Shown: in pieces, positions 12,002 through 26,900 of the stretch | Numbering within the stretch: position 1 is the stretch's first letter | Layout of the letters: each line of letters begins with the position of its first letter | Assembly (NCBI GenBank): GCA_900239685.1 | Contig: OENT01000380.1 | Span: 28,539-92,538, forward strand | DNA length: 64,000 nucleotides | Origin: Rotaria macrura | Lineage: Eukaryota; Rotifera; Eurotatoria; Philodinida; Philodinidae | Direction: 5' to 3' | The notes under the pieces: generated by a model | The model's input: the letters and a program-made list of their open reading frames with translations, nothing else | What the model was told of the DNA's origin: nothing | Database searches by the model: none | Position numbers and translations under genes: made by a program

Positions 12002-14944
12002 TGCCTAAATATAATTCATAATTTTCAGAACACCATTTTTCTCATGATTAATATCACCTGGATTTTCAATCTGACGAAAAATACTTTATATCTTTGTATA
12101 TTTATCGTTCGTCATATCTCTTAATAGATCAATACAATTTACGATAAAAGTAATTCTAACTATTCTAGGCTTGATATTCAATCAGAGTCTATTAGAGCTA
12201 GTACTAACATTATCCCACTTATATTGTAAATGGCGGTAGGTAAAAGATTAAAATAAATAGACGATCTTTTAACTTATTCCAAAATGTCGTGTGCTTGAAC
12301 CTAATGAATATTAAAATCGTGCATTGATTTTTTTTAAAGCACTGTTATTTCTAATGTCAGAAACTTACGTCTCATGTTTTTTTCTCTACGTTTAGTCATG
12401 CAAGGATCAGTCCATGTGGCAAGGTCACTTATCTAGCAATAAGTTTGATACTATGTAACTGAACCGTCAAAGGTGATTAGTAGTTGCTCGATCATATCCG
12501 ACAGAATAATCGAACCTGCGTAGGCGTGGAAAAGAAGACGTCTTCTGTTGTATACAGTAGATATTTTCGAATTTTATTTCGTTCACTAGAAGTGATGATG
12601 GATAGCTCTATCTTCCATTTGTTCTAGTACATTACCAGCAAAAGTGAACTCATACATTATTATTTCTTCCGCAAACCATCGAATTTGAAGATAACTATAC
12701 TATATCAAATAGAGAAATATTTTTTGCTTTACAAAACTATATGCGTCTCGTTATTTGATCAATAGCTTCAAGTTTTAAGTGATAGAAAACATATGACAAT
12801 AAACAATCCATACAAAGAAAATGTGTTTCTAATATAAAACTCATCATTTTGGGAAGAAAACTTGTCACTTACGGCAGTATGAATGAAACGGTCTTTCTAT
12901 ATGTCTACATCCACATAATTCATTTTAGTTTCCTACCCAATACTTAAATCATTGAATTAAAAACGACTGATGACTTATGTTATTGGTTTCGATTAAGTTG
13001 ATTTCTATTTTATCGGCAACATTCGCTCAAAAATATGCAACACATTACCTCAGTTAATCATCGTTCTTATGTTTTGGTCACATCTACGATTAGCAAATAT
13101 TTATGAACCTATTCAATTGTTTCCATGATGAAATGGATCAGTGCTCACTTCTAACAATATTTAGATTGCGTCAAAAACAAGAATGCTGATAGATAGTTCA
13201 CAATGCGTTCTCACAAGAATGATATGATACGACGTCTTTAATTGAGACTTCATTTTCAAAACCTAATCTTCTCTCGAACTGAAAAGCAAGAACCTATTGA
13301 AAAAACTAAAGCTCTTCAATACTAATAAACGTTCATAGTCAACTTCAAATGGTCATATGAACAATGTATGATCGTTGTTTAATGAATATGTCTCGAAAGC
13401 ACGATTAACAACTGCTAGGAATTTCAAAGTAGCCTTTTTAAAAGAATCACAGTATACGCGAAAGATTTTGTATGAATCAAATTATCTTTGATGAATATCG
13501 TTTATTGAGGGCTTTGTGGCGAGAGGGCAGGAGTATATAATGGTTACTATCTGACAAGTAGTTCTCTCGGCATACTTTTGTATTTCAAAAATAAAAAATG
13601 GCATCGTTCTGTACAGAACCATTTGAATAGGCAGATCTGAAGTTGTTAACGTGTGTACTGAACTCGATTTTACTTTTCATAACACAAAATGTTTACAATG
13701 AATGATGATTCGGCCGCTCAAAATTCTTTCTATAGTTTGCTCTGTGTCTTGTTACCCATGTGAAAACATTTTGAGTCCAAGGTATTCATATTATTCTTCA
13801 AAATAGACCAGCAGATAGGAGTAAGGCGTGCAACTAATCGAAGAAAATTTCATCGAAGAAATACTAGTGGTCTCAACTAACACGACCTGTACTGATTGAG
13901 CACTATTCGTGAGATATCCACTTAGCTATGATAAGTATCATAACATCAAGAAATAACGATGTTCGCAAAGTTGAAGTATTCTTACCATTGAACATGTAAT
14001 AAGAGAAGATTTAGTATATTCATGGCAATTTCCGTTCGGTACAATCTGACGATCGAATTGTTTTCAGAAAGATACAAAATCGAATTTTCTATAAAAACAT
14101 TAAGGCACACATTAAAATTCAGAGTTGAAAAGCGTTGTGTCCAGATGCACGCGTTTAACTAACGAATGAAAGAAAAACAGAATACTTTATTAGCATGTTT
14201 TGAAAGTCGTACCTTTTCTAAACGAAACGGCCCCTGGATCATTTTATGCAGATTAATTTTAGCTAAAACTTTTCTATGTACATTCAGCTTGAGGAAATAT
14301 TGCTTCTCATTATTATTTTCAATTAAACTTCATGTTCTATCATATCTTTCATTAGTATCATATTTAATACATCTCAATGGAATGAACAACTTTTTCATTG
14401 CTGTTTTATTGATCACATGGTGAGTAATGTTTAGCCAAAATACTGATTAGTCAATCTATTGGACTGCAGATTCTTACTTTGTAAAAATTGATTTCTCTTT
14501 TTTTTTTCATTCATACAAGAGGAAATAGATTTATCTGATAGAATAGTTAGGAAAAAACTTAAAGATTTGTTTCGTTGTCGGAGTAGATTTATTTCAAGTC
14601 ACTAAAATACGGTGATATTTCAAAAGGAAATCAGATCATGCATTGTCTTGTATTTGAACGAAAAATTGAATATGGTGCACACAAAGACATCAGCGACATC
14701 TTTTTATATGAACATACACCTTGATAATAACTAATAATTACATTCTCTATCAATAATTTATTCATAAATTAAATAAAAAAACTAATCAATCTGGTGATAT
14801 AATGATTTGTTTCAAGATGATTTTCAAATTACTGAAGGTTTCTCTCTGACAGAACATTGATCAATGGCTAACATGGAATTATAACCAATTCATTTATTTA
14901 ATTGTTACTGGCTCTGTGTGTGTTAGTATCATTTATTCACATCA
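12002..14944. other. Gene-free spacer upstream of IFT122
   Basis: No exon-like open frame, conserved motif or long repeat stands out. The 85-codon plus frame at 14166-14423 ends in a hydrophobic Leu/Phe/Ser stretch typical of AT-rich chance frames. The IFT122 promoter must lie near the right end, but no distinct element can be assigned. Confidence 0.45.
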
Positions 14945-17900
14945 ATGAAGTCCGTTGTTTTATGGTGTGATAAACCTTCGGAAGAAGATGGTGAAGAACA
15001 ACCGTAATATGATTCTGTTTTTCTTTCGTGTCTTTTTTCACAAACTATGACAATTTAGAGTTAATTCTCTCTGTTTTAATCCTGATGGATCTCAATTATT
15101 AGCCGCTGTTGGACCGAAAATACTCGTCTATGATACTGTTGATGGAGCTTTAAGAAGTGCACTTAGCGGTATGAAATTTATCCTTCCATTCGATGTTATT
15201 TTATCACATAACTTAATTTTAGGACATGCTGATATCGTGAATTCTATATCGTATGCATCGGATGGAAGTCGTTTTGCTTCAGGTGGTGCTGATAAACTAG
15301 TTGTTATATGGACCAACGAATTACAGGGCATGCTTAAATATTCGTATGTTCTTTTGTTCAAGACATTCAACGATGTTATTCGTATTCAAAACAAAAAAAA
15401 ATTATTTAGACACGATTCTTCTGTTCAATGTGTTGCTTATCATCCGACTTCACATTTACTTGCTAGCTGTTCAAATGCTGATTTTGGTCTATGGTCACCG
15501 GAACAAAAAAATGTAACTAAAACAAAATTAACTGGTCGAATAACTTGTTGTGCGTGGAGTGCAGATGGACAATTACTTGCATTTGGACTTTATAACGGGC
15601 AAGTACATATTCGGGATAAGGTAAATTTTATTACTTGCCAATCATACATATGTTATAGTTTTGAATAATTTTATTATGATCAAATATTTATTATTTTTAT
15701 ATTTAGGACGGTAATGAAAAATATAAATTTGATCGTTCAGATTCAGCAAATTCCCCTGTATGGAATGTCGCATGGAGTCCAACGAGGTAGAATTCTTGTT
15801 GTTTCATGTTTCTACTTCCGATGATTTAAACGTTTTTATTTTTGAGAGATGACGAACTTCTTCTAGCCGCTGTTGATTGGGGTCAAAAGTTAACATTATA
15901 TCAAGCAACAGGCGCTAAACAAGTAAAAATCGTATTTAAAATCTTATTATGAATATTCAGATCATTTTCGATTAGAGGAATGAATAGAAGTCAAAGTCGA
16001 TAGAAGAACTTATTCTATCTTACGGTACATAAACTAATATCAAGGACTTAAATATTAGAACTCCAGATCTCGTTTATCCAATGATTCCGTACCGTTTCGA
16101 TAACAAAGTGAAAATTCTATCTCGCACAATTTTAATTAGCCTGATTTATGAAATCATAATTGGATACTATCGAAGTGGGACGTGATAAATAGTTGACGTC
16201 TTGGTCTACATTTTGTTGTTAAATTTGAAAATTTTACAATCGTAGAAAAGACTCATGCTAAGGATCATATTCATTACGGAAAACGTCACTGCATTATTAA
16301 GAGTAAAGCAAATTTCCATAGCTGATCACTAACATATGTGTTCATAATTTTCCAATGTGGCGTATGTAATTCCTGTGCAAAAAATCTTCATCCAAAATAT
16401 TCTCTCAGTTGTCCATCTTTTAAAAACAAACCAACGAGAAGAAGTAGTCAGTAATATTAGGAATTGTTTTCCTTTGCGAGTACGGACTCAAAAATTCTAT
16501 GTATGCATTTGTACAAATCTAATGAAACATTTTTCGAAAGGCTTAACAAATTTTCTTCTACAAAACATGTGTGGTAAATTTTCACCATTACAATTTTAAA
16601 AAAGAAACTTGAAGTTTTTGTTCATATATTGACTGTTAGAGAAAAATTTAAGCCGTAGACCTTGCATTTCGTCACTTCTAGTAATCTCAAATTTAGGAAA
16701 ATTCATATTTTAACGAAACCGTTTTTTACTTTAAACAGTACTTATTTGAAAAACGCTTTCTGCTGCAAGTGATACCATCATCTATTGTTTACTCTACAAA
16801 TTCTAGTAATTTCACAAAACAACTAATGGAACCTAGTGAAAGTTTCCCTTTTGCCCGACAAGAAGCAATGATTGACCATGAAAATATCCTCTCAGATAAA
16901 AAAATGACACACAATTTCTGAGCTCATACTCCGAAGGAATACATTTAAAAGATCGAAAACTGAGAGAAGTCTTTGTGCGAGGATGTTTTACAAAATGGGT
17001 TCAGAAAATATTTCACAATGTTTATCAAAAGGCTTTTGTATTAAATCAACGTATTGTAAACTGTTGTCTGAAAGTGAATTGAATTCATGAGATATCAATA
17101 TTTCCTATCGGAAGACATAATAGACTTATTCGATTGGTGTGTGTTCAAGGCCTTGGAAGAAAACTGGAAGGTTTTTTCTGTCTGCTAGATTCAAGCAGAA
17201 CTTTATGATTATCATCACTATTTACAGTTTCTTCAAAAATATGCATTAAAAACTGATTCTGCACACATGGTTAGCTAGAGAAAATCTTTTTTGTGTACTC
17301 AAAAAGTGAGTACTCTCTAGAATCGGTCAGTGTGTCCGGTCGTTAACACGATAACTCTTTACAAATACATTTAATTGAGCTGAAATTTTGTGCACAGAAT
17401 TGTCTGATGAATATCTCGGTCGAGTTCGAAGATGAGCAGGATCCGACAAGAAATGGCTGAGTTATCGAAAAAATTGTCATTTTTCACCAAGCAATCCCTA
17501 AGGTGGGGTACAGGGATTTTTTCAAAAAAAACTTTTTTCTCAGAATTATCCACAACGTATATAAATCGACTCATTTTTTAACGCTGATTCCGAATCTGAT
17601 ATTAGTTTTGAACTAAATCGCAGCTNAAAACATTGGCTGCAAAAAGGTCTCAAATGCAGAAAAACTGCATCTAGAAACAAAATTGCCTAGATATGTCTGA
17701 GATGATCAGTAGTTTTGGATTTTCCCAAAAAGATTTACCAAGATACTTCTTCCGTGCACACATTCTAGAATGACTGATTTGTCTCATTCACTTTTTGAAG
17801 TACACATAACTCTCGGACATAAGTCCAAAGTTTTCACATTTATATCTGAACTGAAATATATTTGACACTTTAGTCGAAACTCGTCGATGCTTAGTGATAT

Positions 17901-20900
17901 TCGTAATATCTTTCCTTTATTTTCTTTTTCCAAAAAATAAAAGACTGGAAAAGAGCGTAAACTTGGCTTTGATCCATGTGCATTAAGTTGGCTTGTTAAA
18001 GATGCATATAAACAAGAGTCACGTGCTGAATATATACTTATTGGTGGGTCTCATCGAGAATGTACTATATACAGTCGTGAAGGTTTTAAGTTGGGTACTG
18101 TGTGTACACAAGATGCATGGGTTTGGTGTTGTTGTGCAAAGCCCGATGGATCTGCTGTGGTAATTATAATATACATATAAAATACAAAATGTTCATCATA
18201 TTCTATTTATTATGTGGTTTATGATCATTAGGCTATCGGTACTACCAATGGATTCATTGGTATGTATGATGTTAAATTTGGTGTGGTACATGGAATACAT
18301 AAAGATCGCTATGCATATCGAGACAATATGACAGATGTTATTGTTCATCATTTAACAACCGATCAAAAAGGTATAAATGAATAATTGATGTCAGGATTAT
18401 TCGTATGATTAGTTTTTTTTTAGTGAAAGTTAAATGTCGTGAATTAGTTCGTAAAATTGCAACATATAAGACAACACTTGCTGTGAGTATGAATGATAGT
18501 TGTTACGAAAAGCGAATTTCTATTAAGTATGTTTTCTTCGGTAGTGAATATTATAAACTTTTAAGAATATCTGTCATAGATATAACACTAGGATAGGAAG
18601 AATCATAAACATAAGCTTGATAACTAATACTTTCGATACGTTGCTTAACTAGTATGTCTCTCTTGATTGATTTTCGATCGTCATTAGCATCTAAATCATC
18701 GAGATTTTTCGAGGAACATGTACCTGTGTAGGATTGTAATGAAGTCAATGCTTCTTAATCGTACTTACTTTAGACTAGTTTACTGAACTCTGAGTGTTGT
18801 GCGGATGTTTTTGAGATTGATATTTAAAGCTCGTATAATAGTTATGGGAGCCAATAGAATTTCGATTGTTTTGCTCGAAGATTAAATCGTATACGGACAT
18901 CGTTGAGCAGCCACTTTTTCCAAATATCGACAGTAAATGTCTCCAAAAAATCATTCAAACAATCAGACCCGACAGGAATTTCATCTTGTATCACGATCCA
19001 AGTTACCGAATGATATTACGATGACTACTATTGAGATTCGATGGGATTTACCAAAGACTGAAACCAGCATCCACTGTTACCATCAGATTATAAGAAGAAA
19101 GGCACTAATTAAATTAAACTGTTGAGGATTCGATCAGGTTCCATCACTTTCGATATCGGATTCATACACTTGAATATGTCCGATGAATTTTTTCAGAACG
19201 TAGTATCTATTAGATTCTTTCTTACAATCTTGTTCCAGTAATGAAAGTAGTTTGTTTCACTCGTTCTTAAGGATTTCCATAGTATTGATCACTGAGAAAT
19301 AGTAGCCCTCTCATGTTTTTCGCTGAAAAATGTGTAGAAATCTTTTGGATCTACTAGTATCATGTGACCATGATAACGTTTGAACTTGAAAAAAAGTTAC
19401 ATAAAAAGCCACTGAAAGGAATTATCTGTTGTGTTTTTCTCTCCTACGTAACATTTTTGTCAATCATGCCAAACAATTCATTGTTTCAGACGAAAATAGA
19501 TTAAAGCTATCAAGTAATTATCTCGTAACTGATATGAAAGTAACGAAAACATTCTTAGATATTGTTGAATATTACTTAGTTTCGAATCGGCATTGTTTTG
19601 AAATGAATTCTCAGTGTTGCAAACCTCAGTACATGAGATTCGATAGACCACAGTAATAATCGTTCCTGTCAAAAGTGTTATAGTGATTCTCAACAGAAGT
19701 AATAGATTGTCTGATCTATAAAACTTTATTTTTTCTGCGGATTCAACGTGTACCCTTCAACGTAGGAGTGTCAAGATTCGCTTTGTTTAGCGTACAGTGC
19801 TAGAGAATCGGCTATGCCAAACAGGTTAAATTTCACAGTATTATTACCATGTATCGTGTTCTTCAGCACGGTAAGGAGGAGAGACACAACAACCTTAGAT
19901 AGTAGATAGCTGGTGGATAAGGAATATATTTGAACAAAAACATTGCTTACACTGATATCCTATTCAATGGATGTAAGTAAAACAAAGATGTTTCAGATGA
20001 TCCATGTCGATGAAAATACATTAATCCTTACAAAGTATTGAATTTAGATTCAAACACTTGATAAAATTCTTATTTATGAAGCACCAGGTGATGTTCCACA
20101 CGACATGAAATATAAAACAACATTTAAAATCAATAAAAATATTGAATGTAGTTCAATGATTGTTACGTCATCATACATCATAACATGTCATGATAAGCGT
20201 TTACATTGCTTTAATTTCTCTGGTGAAGAAATACGTGTTTGGTTTGTATGATAAATTGTTACATGTTCTGCTGATTTTAGTTATGATTCTAGGCAAATGG
20301 ATAGTCCTATACGTTATTTAAAATTAATTGGAGGTCCAGTAGATTGCGAATCTGTTTTAATTGGTTTAAAAAACGGTGGTGTTTATCAAGTATTTGTTAA
20401 CAATCCATTTCCACAGTTCTTAGCGAAACAGACTGGTGTTATCTTCTGCGTTGATATGAATGTAAATCGTACTAAAGTCGCCATTATTGATGATACATGC
20501 ACACTCTATGTTTACAATGTTCGAACGAAGGAACTACTGTATCAAGTAAAAGAAAAGCGAGATAAAATGAAAGAACAAAATACAGAAAACAAAATTTTTG
20601 TTGTCTTTCTTCAAAGGAACCAAATGCACAAACAGTTGCTTGGAATATATCATTCCCAGATATGCTCGCTTTTTCAGGAGATGGTTTTATCAATATTAAA
20701 GTAGCGGATTTTCCTGTCTACAAACAAAATCTACAAGTAAGTTAGCATCTAACAACAAAAGCAGAACAAATAAAGAATACATCTAGGTACCGATATCTGA
20801 TGCCGATGCATCGGTAAAAGACAAAGATAGTTTTAATTTTTGTTTGAATACTAACTGGTTTCTAATTGACTTAAACTTGTTTTTTTTTGTGTGTGTATAT

Positions 20901-23900
20901 ATCTAGCGTTCTTTGACTAATCATATACGGAACCTATACGAACATAACTCTCAATCAGTATGTAAACACAAATGATTAATTCATTAATGCGTGCCTACTA
21001 ACATGATTGCATATTCTATTTTATAAAATAAACTTTCATCACATGTCGTTTTTTAGGGTCTCATTGTTGGTTTTAATGGTTGTACAATATATTTATTACA
21101 TTTGTGTGCTATGAGCGGTATAACTGTTCCAGTCACAGATGCTGTTTATCGCTATATGGGAAAGAAACAACTTGAGTAAAAGATTTTAATTTAAAACTAA
21201 GTAAATATATAAAAGAAGAAGTGGTGACTTGTTTTCCTTCTAGTAATGCATATCGATTAGCATGTTTGGGCGAAACAAATAAAACTTGGGACGCATTAGG
21301 ACATGTTTGTTTAGAACAAGGTCAATTTAGTTTGGCTAAAAAATGTTTTAGTCGCACACGAGATGTTAAATTTTTGAATTTATTAGCAAATTATGAAGTA
21401 AATCAAACAAAAGAAATAATATTCGATATCAATTCTTCTTCTGTTTTGAAAGGAAGCCGCCAAACGTGGCGAAAATAAGATGAATTTAAATCTAGGTGAT
21501 TATTATGCATATAATGGCCGATTTCAAGACGCAGCCAGAAATTATCAACATGGTGGAGCACCTGAACGAGCTATGACCATGTTTTCCGATTTACGAATGT
21601 TCGATCAAGCTAAAGTATGTTTGATAACAATAGTGAAAACACTTTTCCTATAGATCGTGCTAATCGTTTAGGAATACATGGTAGCGGGCGATATGGATCA
21701 ACAAAAATTGTTAAATAAACAAGCTGAATGGGCTATAGCTATGAATGAACAGCGTCGTGCTGCAGAACTATTCGTTGCTGCTAATGATTTTCAAAAGGCT
21801 ATTGATTTAGCAGGAAAAAATAAATGGGCGGATTTGTAAGTCAATCGAAAACTTTGAACGGATATTAAAGTTACATTTGACTATAAGACTAAAGGTTATT
21901 TCATCTGAATATACCATAATTTGACAGTAAAAGTTAAAATATGTTTCTAGTCGATGAATTAAACACCGGATGCTGTATATTATTTTATGTTCACACTCAA
22001 TATCTAGTGCTTCACTAGAAACAGTTCAAATTTTCTATTGAATGCTAAAGATATTGAGCAAGTATCCTTCGAATAGTATTCATGACAAGTGGGAAGCAGA
22101 GAACTACAGGATTTCGAGATTCCAAATAATTCTGGAATCCTCAAAAATATAATATTAAATATTTTCTTCTTCATATATTACAAGTTGAATTCAACGCACT
22201 AGTGATTTCCCAACTTGTAATACACGGAAAAGAAACTATGCAATATTCCTTTTTGAGAACTCTGGAACTACACGCGATTGAAGTCTGCTGTGTCCGCTTT
22301 GATTCATACGCAATAAGTTAGTCTTAGCAGAGGATTTAACCAAGATCTTGTGACCTGTTTGTAATGAGAAATTACCCTCTGCATATCTATATGAAAGTCG
22401 TTTGTTTTGACCTGTTCATAGTTATGCAAGAAACCATGATTTAAATGAATCTGTATTCTATGCAGCCGAACACATGATATCACTGAAATATATAAATATC
22501 TCGTCTATGATGAATAGTTAAAGGTAAAAATTAAGATCCAACTGAAACATAAAAAACGAACACGTTTAGGCTCCTATTTTTGACTTCAACAAAGACGAGT
22601 GGTTACTATTTTTCGAATAATTTCGACTAGGAATAGAATGTCGACGTGCGACTTTTATCATTTGAAAGAAAGACACAACAGGATCTGTTTGATTTGCATT
22701 GAACAGATTGGTTACATTTTTTATTGATAGTTGGCACATGATATCTCTAGAACTTTTTATCAATCTATATTAATCACTAGAGTACCATTCAGTACTATGC
22801 GTTGGTTGGAATGTCGGCTGACTGCAGACAGGACGTTCATTTAAACCTAGCCTACCAATATTCTATATATTATATTCATCGAGCTGCACTTGTTATTTCA
22901 ACGATGATTCGATTGATTAGTTGAGTCTCTTTGTAGATACACTAGTTATTGTCCAACATACATTATTACCTCTATTAAGTTGAGATTTTGTGGATAAAGT
23001 GACGAAGAATCTTAATCTTTTTTAAGCTACTTTGCTTTAGAGACATTTGAGATATCAATATATCTGTTATTGTAAAGCATTTGTATGATCTAGTTTTAAT
23101 GCAAAATGTGTGGATCTCGTAAAATAGATTATTATTTCGTATATTAATTATTATTTTTATTTTCACAGTTAATGTATTTATGAGATTATTCACCCTCTAA
23201 AAACTAGTCATACTAACAAACCTTTTAAATTTTTGCTGAAGCGACGGAACCTTGAATGATTTCTTCAGTGGATACACGAGCATAACTATTACTATGAAGC
23301 CATTTTAAAATTCACGAAAAGGAAAAAGTTGTGGCATCAAAAAGACGGAGCCACTTAAGTTAAAAACGAAATAGTAAAGATATAGCAGCAACGCATACAG
23401 AGTTCTTCTCGAACTAGGATTGTTCTTCCTTTTTGGTACCAATTCATATTTTGTCGTTCAGATCTTAGAATGATTTCATAGTAAAGGTTCTGTCCATACA
23501 CTCACGAGAAGAACCATTTTGAGTTTCTTAGCTTCTGCGAAAGCTATAAGGATTTGATAGTTTATATATTTTTCTTAGAGTACGCGACTCTGTATGACAT
23601 CTTCTATTTCGAAATCTTAGACTCTGATAGAGAAAATCATAATGAATTTTAATTGTGTTCAGCTATGATGATTCGTCTGACAAGCAAGAGATAATGAATC
23701 TGAGTCAGCAGATCCCTTATAAGGAAAGTATCAGCTGTTAATTAGTGTTTTCCACATATCTCCCGACTGCTGTCGAATTTCGAAAAACGGATTTAAGATG
23801 TGTACGCATCATATCCTCATGATACTGCTAAGCTTTTTTTCCACTGAATAACGCATCGATAAGGAGAAGATTGAAGAAGAAGAAGAAGCCGAATTTACCA

Positions 23901-26900
23901 TGGCAACAAACCTATATGAATACAATAAGTCGACTTCTTCACTTCGAGCAGTCAGCCGACTTAATTGGTACACGGGTTGGATAGGATACACTGTTTTTTT
24001 TTCAAATCTGCTCTAGGTCTAACATTGTATCTTGTGACACTTATAAAGCCGATGAAATTTGTCCAATGACTTGTGATTTCAATTATTTTACTTTAAATCA
24101 CCTCGAAAACAATTTTAAATCGGATAATTTATCATCATACACCATTAAATTATCCTTTTTTAGGATTGACAGCTCGCATTGATATAAATGACATATGAGC
24201 GTGAGAAATGCCAACTCTAACTGAAATTAGCATAGTATTATTGATATTTAGAAAATAGTAGGCAAACAGTGAAAACATTCATGAACTATAGACTCCTAAA
24301 TCTAAGTTTTTAGCCTTGAAATTATCTTACAACTTTTTACACGGTTTTCTTACAATCAACGTGTAACCACTACAACATATCAGATGAGTACAAACTTCGA
24401 TAATATCAATATAAAACTGTAAGGCAACTTCGACTTGAATACTAAATACCAATATTTCATTGCGTATGAGAAGTTATCTCATCTGAAATGGGTTGGTTGC
24501 CAATTAAATTAAAATTAGTCGAAATCAGGGTTCTCAAGAAATAGCTTATAGCTTAAGGTCTGGCATTGTAACTACCAGGAATAGTAGCGAACGATCGAAA
24601 ATATGAACGTGTACTACCGTTTCATACAGTTGAGTATTGTAGTTTACTGCGTCATAAAGGACGAATTCCGACAGTAAAATGGTTGAAACCGTTCTTGTTC
24701 AACCAGGAACTTCTTGTCTGAACTAAGTAAAAAGATTACCTAAGTCCACATCAAAAGAGAACGATTTGTCCCATTAAATTAGTACATCAACAATCAAGAT
24801 AAGTTAAGAAACGATTCGAGATCATGTAAATCAATCATATGTTCGCATTCGCTAGTGTCACTTCTCTTTCAAATAACAAATACCGAATTTCGATTTCCTA
24901 CTTCAATCAAAAGCTATTCGAACAATGCTAACCTCTCGTTTTTATTGAAACACACAATAAATAATTGATATATTGTGACCAGAATCATATATATTGAGGT
25001 TTACAGATGAACTCATATGTTGCTGAATACATGACATTCCTAAGTGATTGAATCCGATACAGAATCCTATCGAATCCGAATATTGGATTCTTATGAATTC
25101 CACATTACGTGCTATTGTAGGTTCCTATTATCGGGCTCTGATCTATTTTGAATACGTTCCGACGACTATCTCTAGACGCGTCATGCGAAATTTATACTCC
25201 TCTATTGCATAATATGCAAGTCCCATAAGCATTTAACTCAGAAATTTCTTAAAAATTTTTCTTTGAAATCTTCTGCGTGTATCAGTGAGTTTCTGAGAAG
25301 TTGAATTCTCGAATTACCTAGGTCTATCACGCTCGGCAGGATCCTATCATATTCAGGTAATTCAGACTAGCTCCTGATGATAGTTGCCAGAATTCTTTCT
25401 CTTTGATTTCGATGGAATCTGGTCAAATCTTGTAGGTCTCTATTGTGAGAATGAGTCTCCATGGTTATTAATGTTCACGGAACTGTTTCAATGAGAGTTT
25501 TGAGGGAAAAAAACGAATATCTAGCGGTCGTCGAAGACTTCTAAGAGAATATTAAGCTATATAAATGTTTTCAAAAGTATCTGTAATCATTTAATCTATT
25601 CTTGATTTCCTATGTTAGGTATAATCGATTGACTATTGATGTACTAACTTTAGACTAGCATCAATAACAAGTAAATTAGATAAATCTCAAATTGATCTCT
25701 TACGGCGTTGTGCACGGTATTTCGTTGAAATGAAACAATATACTTATGCTGCTGATGTTTATGAAAAAATGGGTGATATTAAATCGTTACTTGATATGCG
25801 TATTATTCTCTCTCAATGGGATGAAGTCTTTATCTTGGTTCGTCGTTATCCAAATTATGCATCCGATGCATATTATAATTACGGACAATATTTGGCCGAA
25901 CATGATCGTTTTGTTGATGCTCAACGTGCATTTCATAAAGCTGGTCGTGTTCATGAAGCACGAAATGTTTTACAAGCATTGACAAATAATGCTGTTAGTG
26001 AAACACGTTTCAACGATGCAGGATATTACAATTGGTTACTATCAAAGGAATATTTGTTAGCATTGAGTGAAACATTAAATGATGAACTACGGGCTGATCT
26101 ATTTAAACGCTATCACCGATGTTTATTGTTAGCTGAACTTTATTATGCATATCAATATATTTATGAGTATACAACAGAACCGTTTGTTGATACACCACCA
26201 GTTATACTATTCAATATTGCGCGTTTCATATATCATAAATTAATTAATTTAGCTGGTGACATACCACCGGCATTATCGAAATTTCGTACATGTTATGCTG
26301 CATGTAAAATAGCAAAAATTTTAAATGCAAATAAATTTAGTCGCCAAATGATCTATTTAATGCGTGACTTAACATTCACCCATAATTTAGGCAATAAACG
26401 AATCGAAATCGAACAATTAGCATTGGAAATGGAAGCACGGACGTTTAGCGATGATCATGAATTATTACCTTTATGTTATCGTTGTTCGCATCATAATGAG
26501 CTATTAAATGCGCGAGGAAATGAATGCTCCAGTTGTGGCAGTCCATTTGTAAGTGAAAGATTTTTTTTTTGTTTCACATCTCACATTTAAAACAAGCATG
26601 GAACCGTACAGGTAGAAACATGCAACTTGTCAAGATCCTAAACTCTAAATAAAATAGGTATTTAAGAAGAAATATGTGCCTCTGTTAATAATCTTTTTTT
26701 TGTTTCGTATGTGAAATACCAAATTGTGCATGATCCTATAGGAAGCTATTCAATTCATTCAAAGTTGAGTAGATTCTTACGGAACCCAAAAGATTCTTTC
26801 CTTGGCTGTGGGTTACTTATTTAACCTATTTTTTAAGAGTGCAGGAGAAAAAAAGTGGTGTACTCTCTAAAAAAAAATATAATTATACCACTGAACCTTT

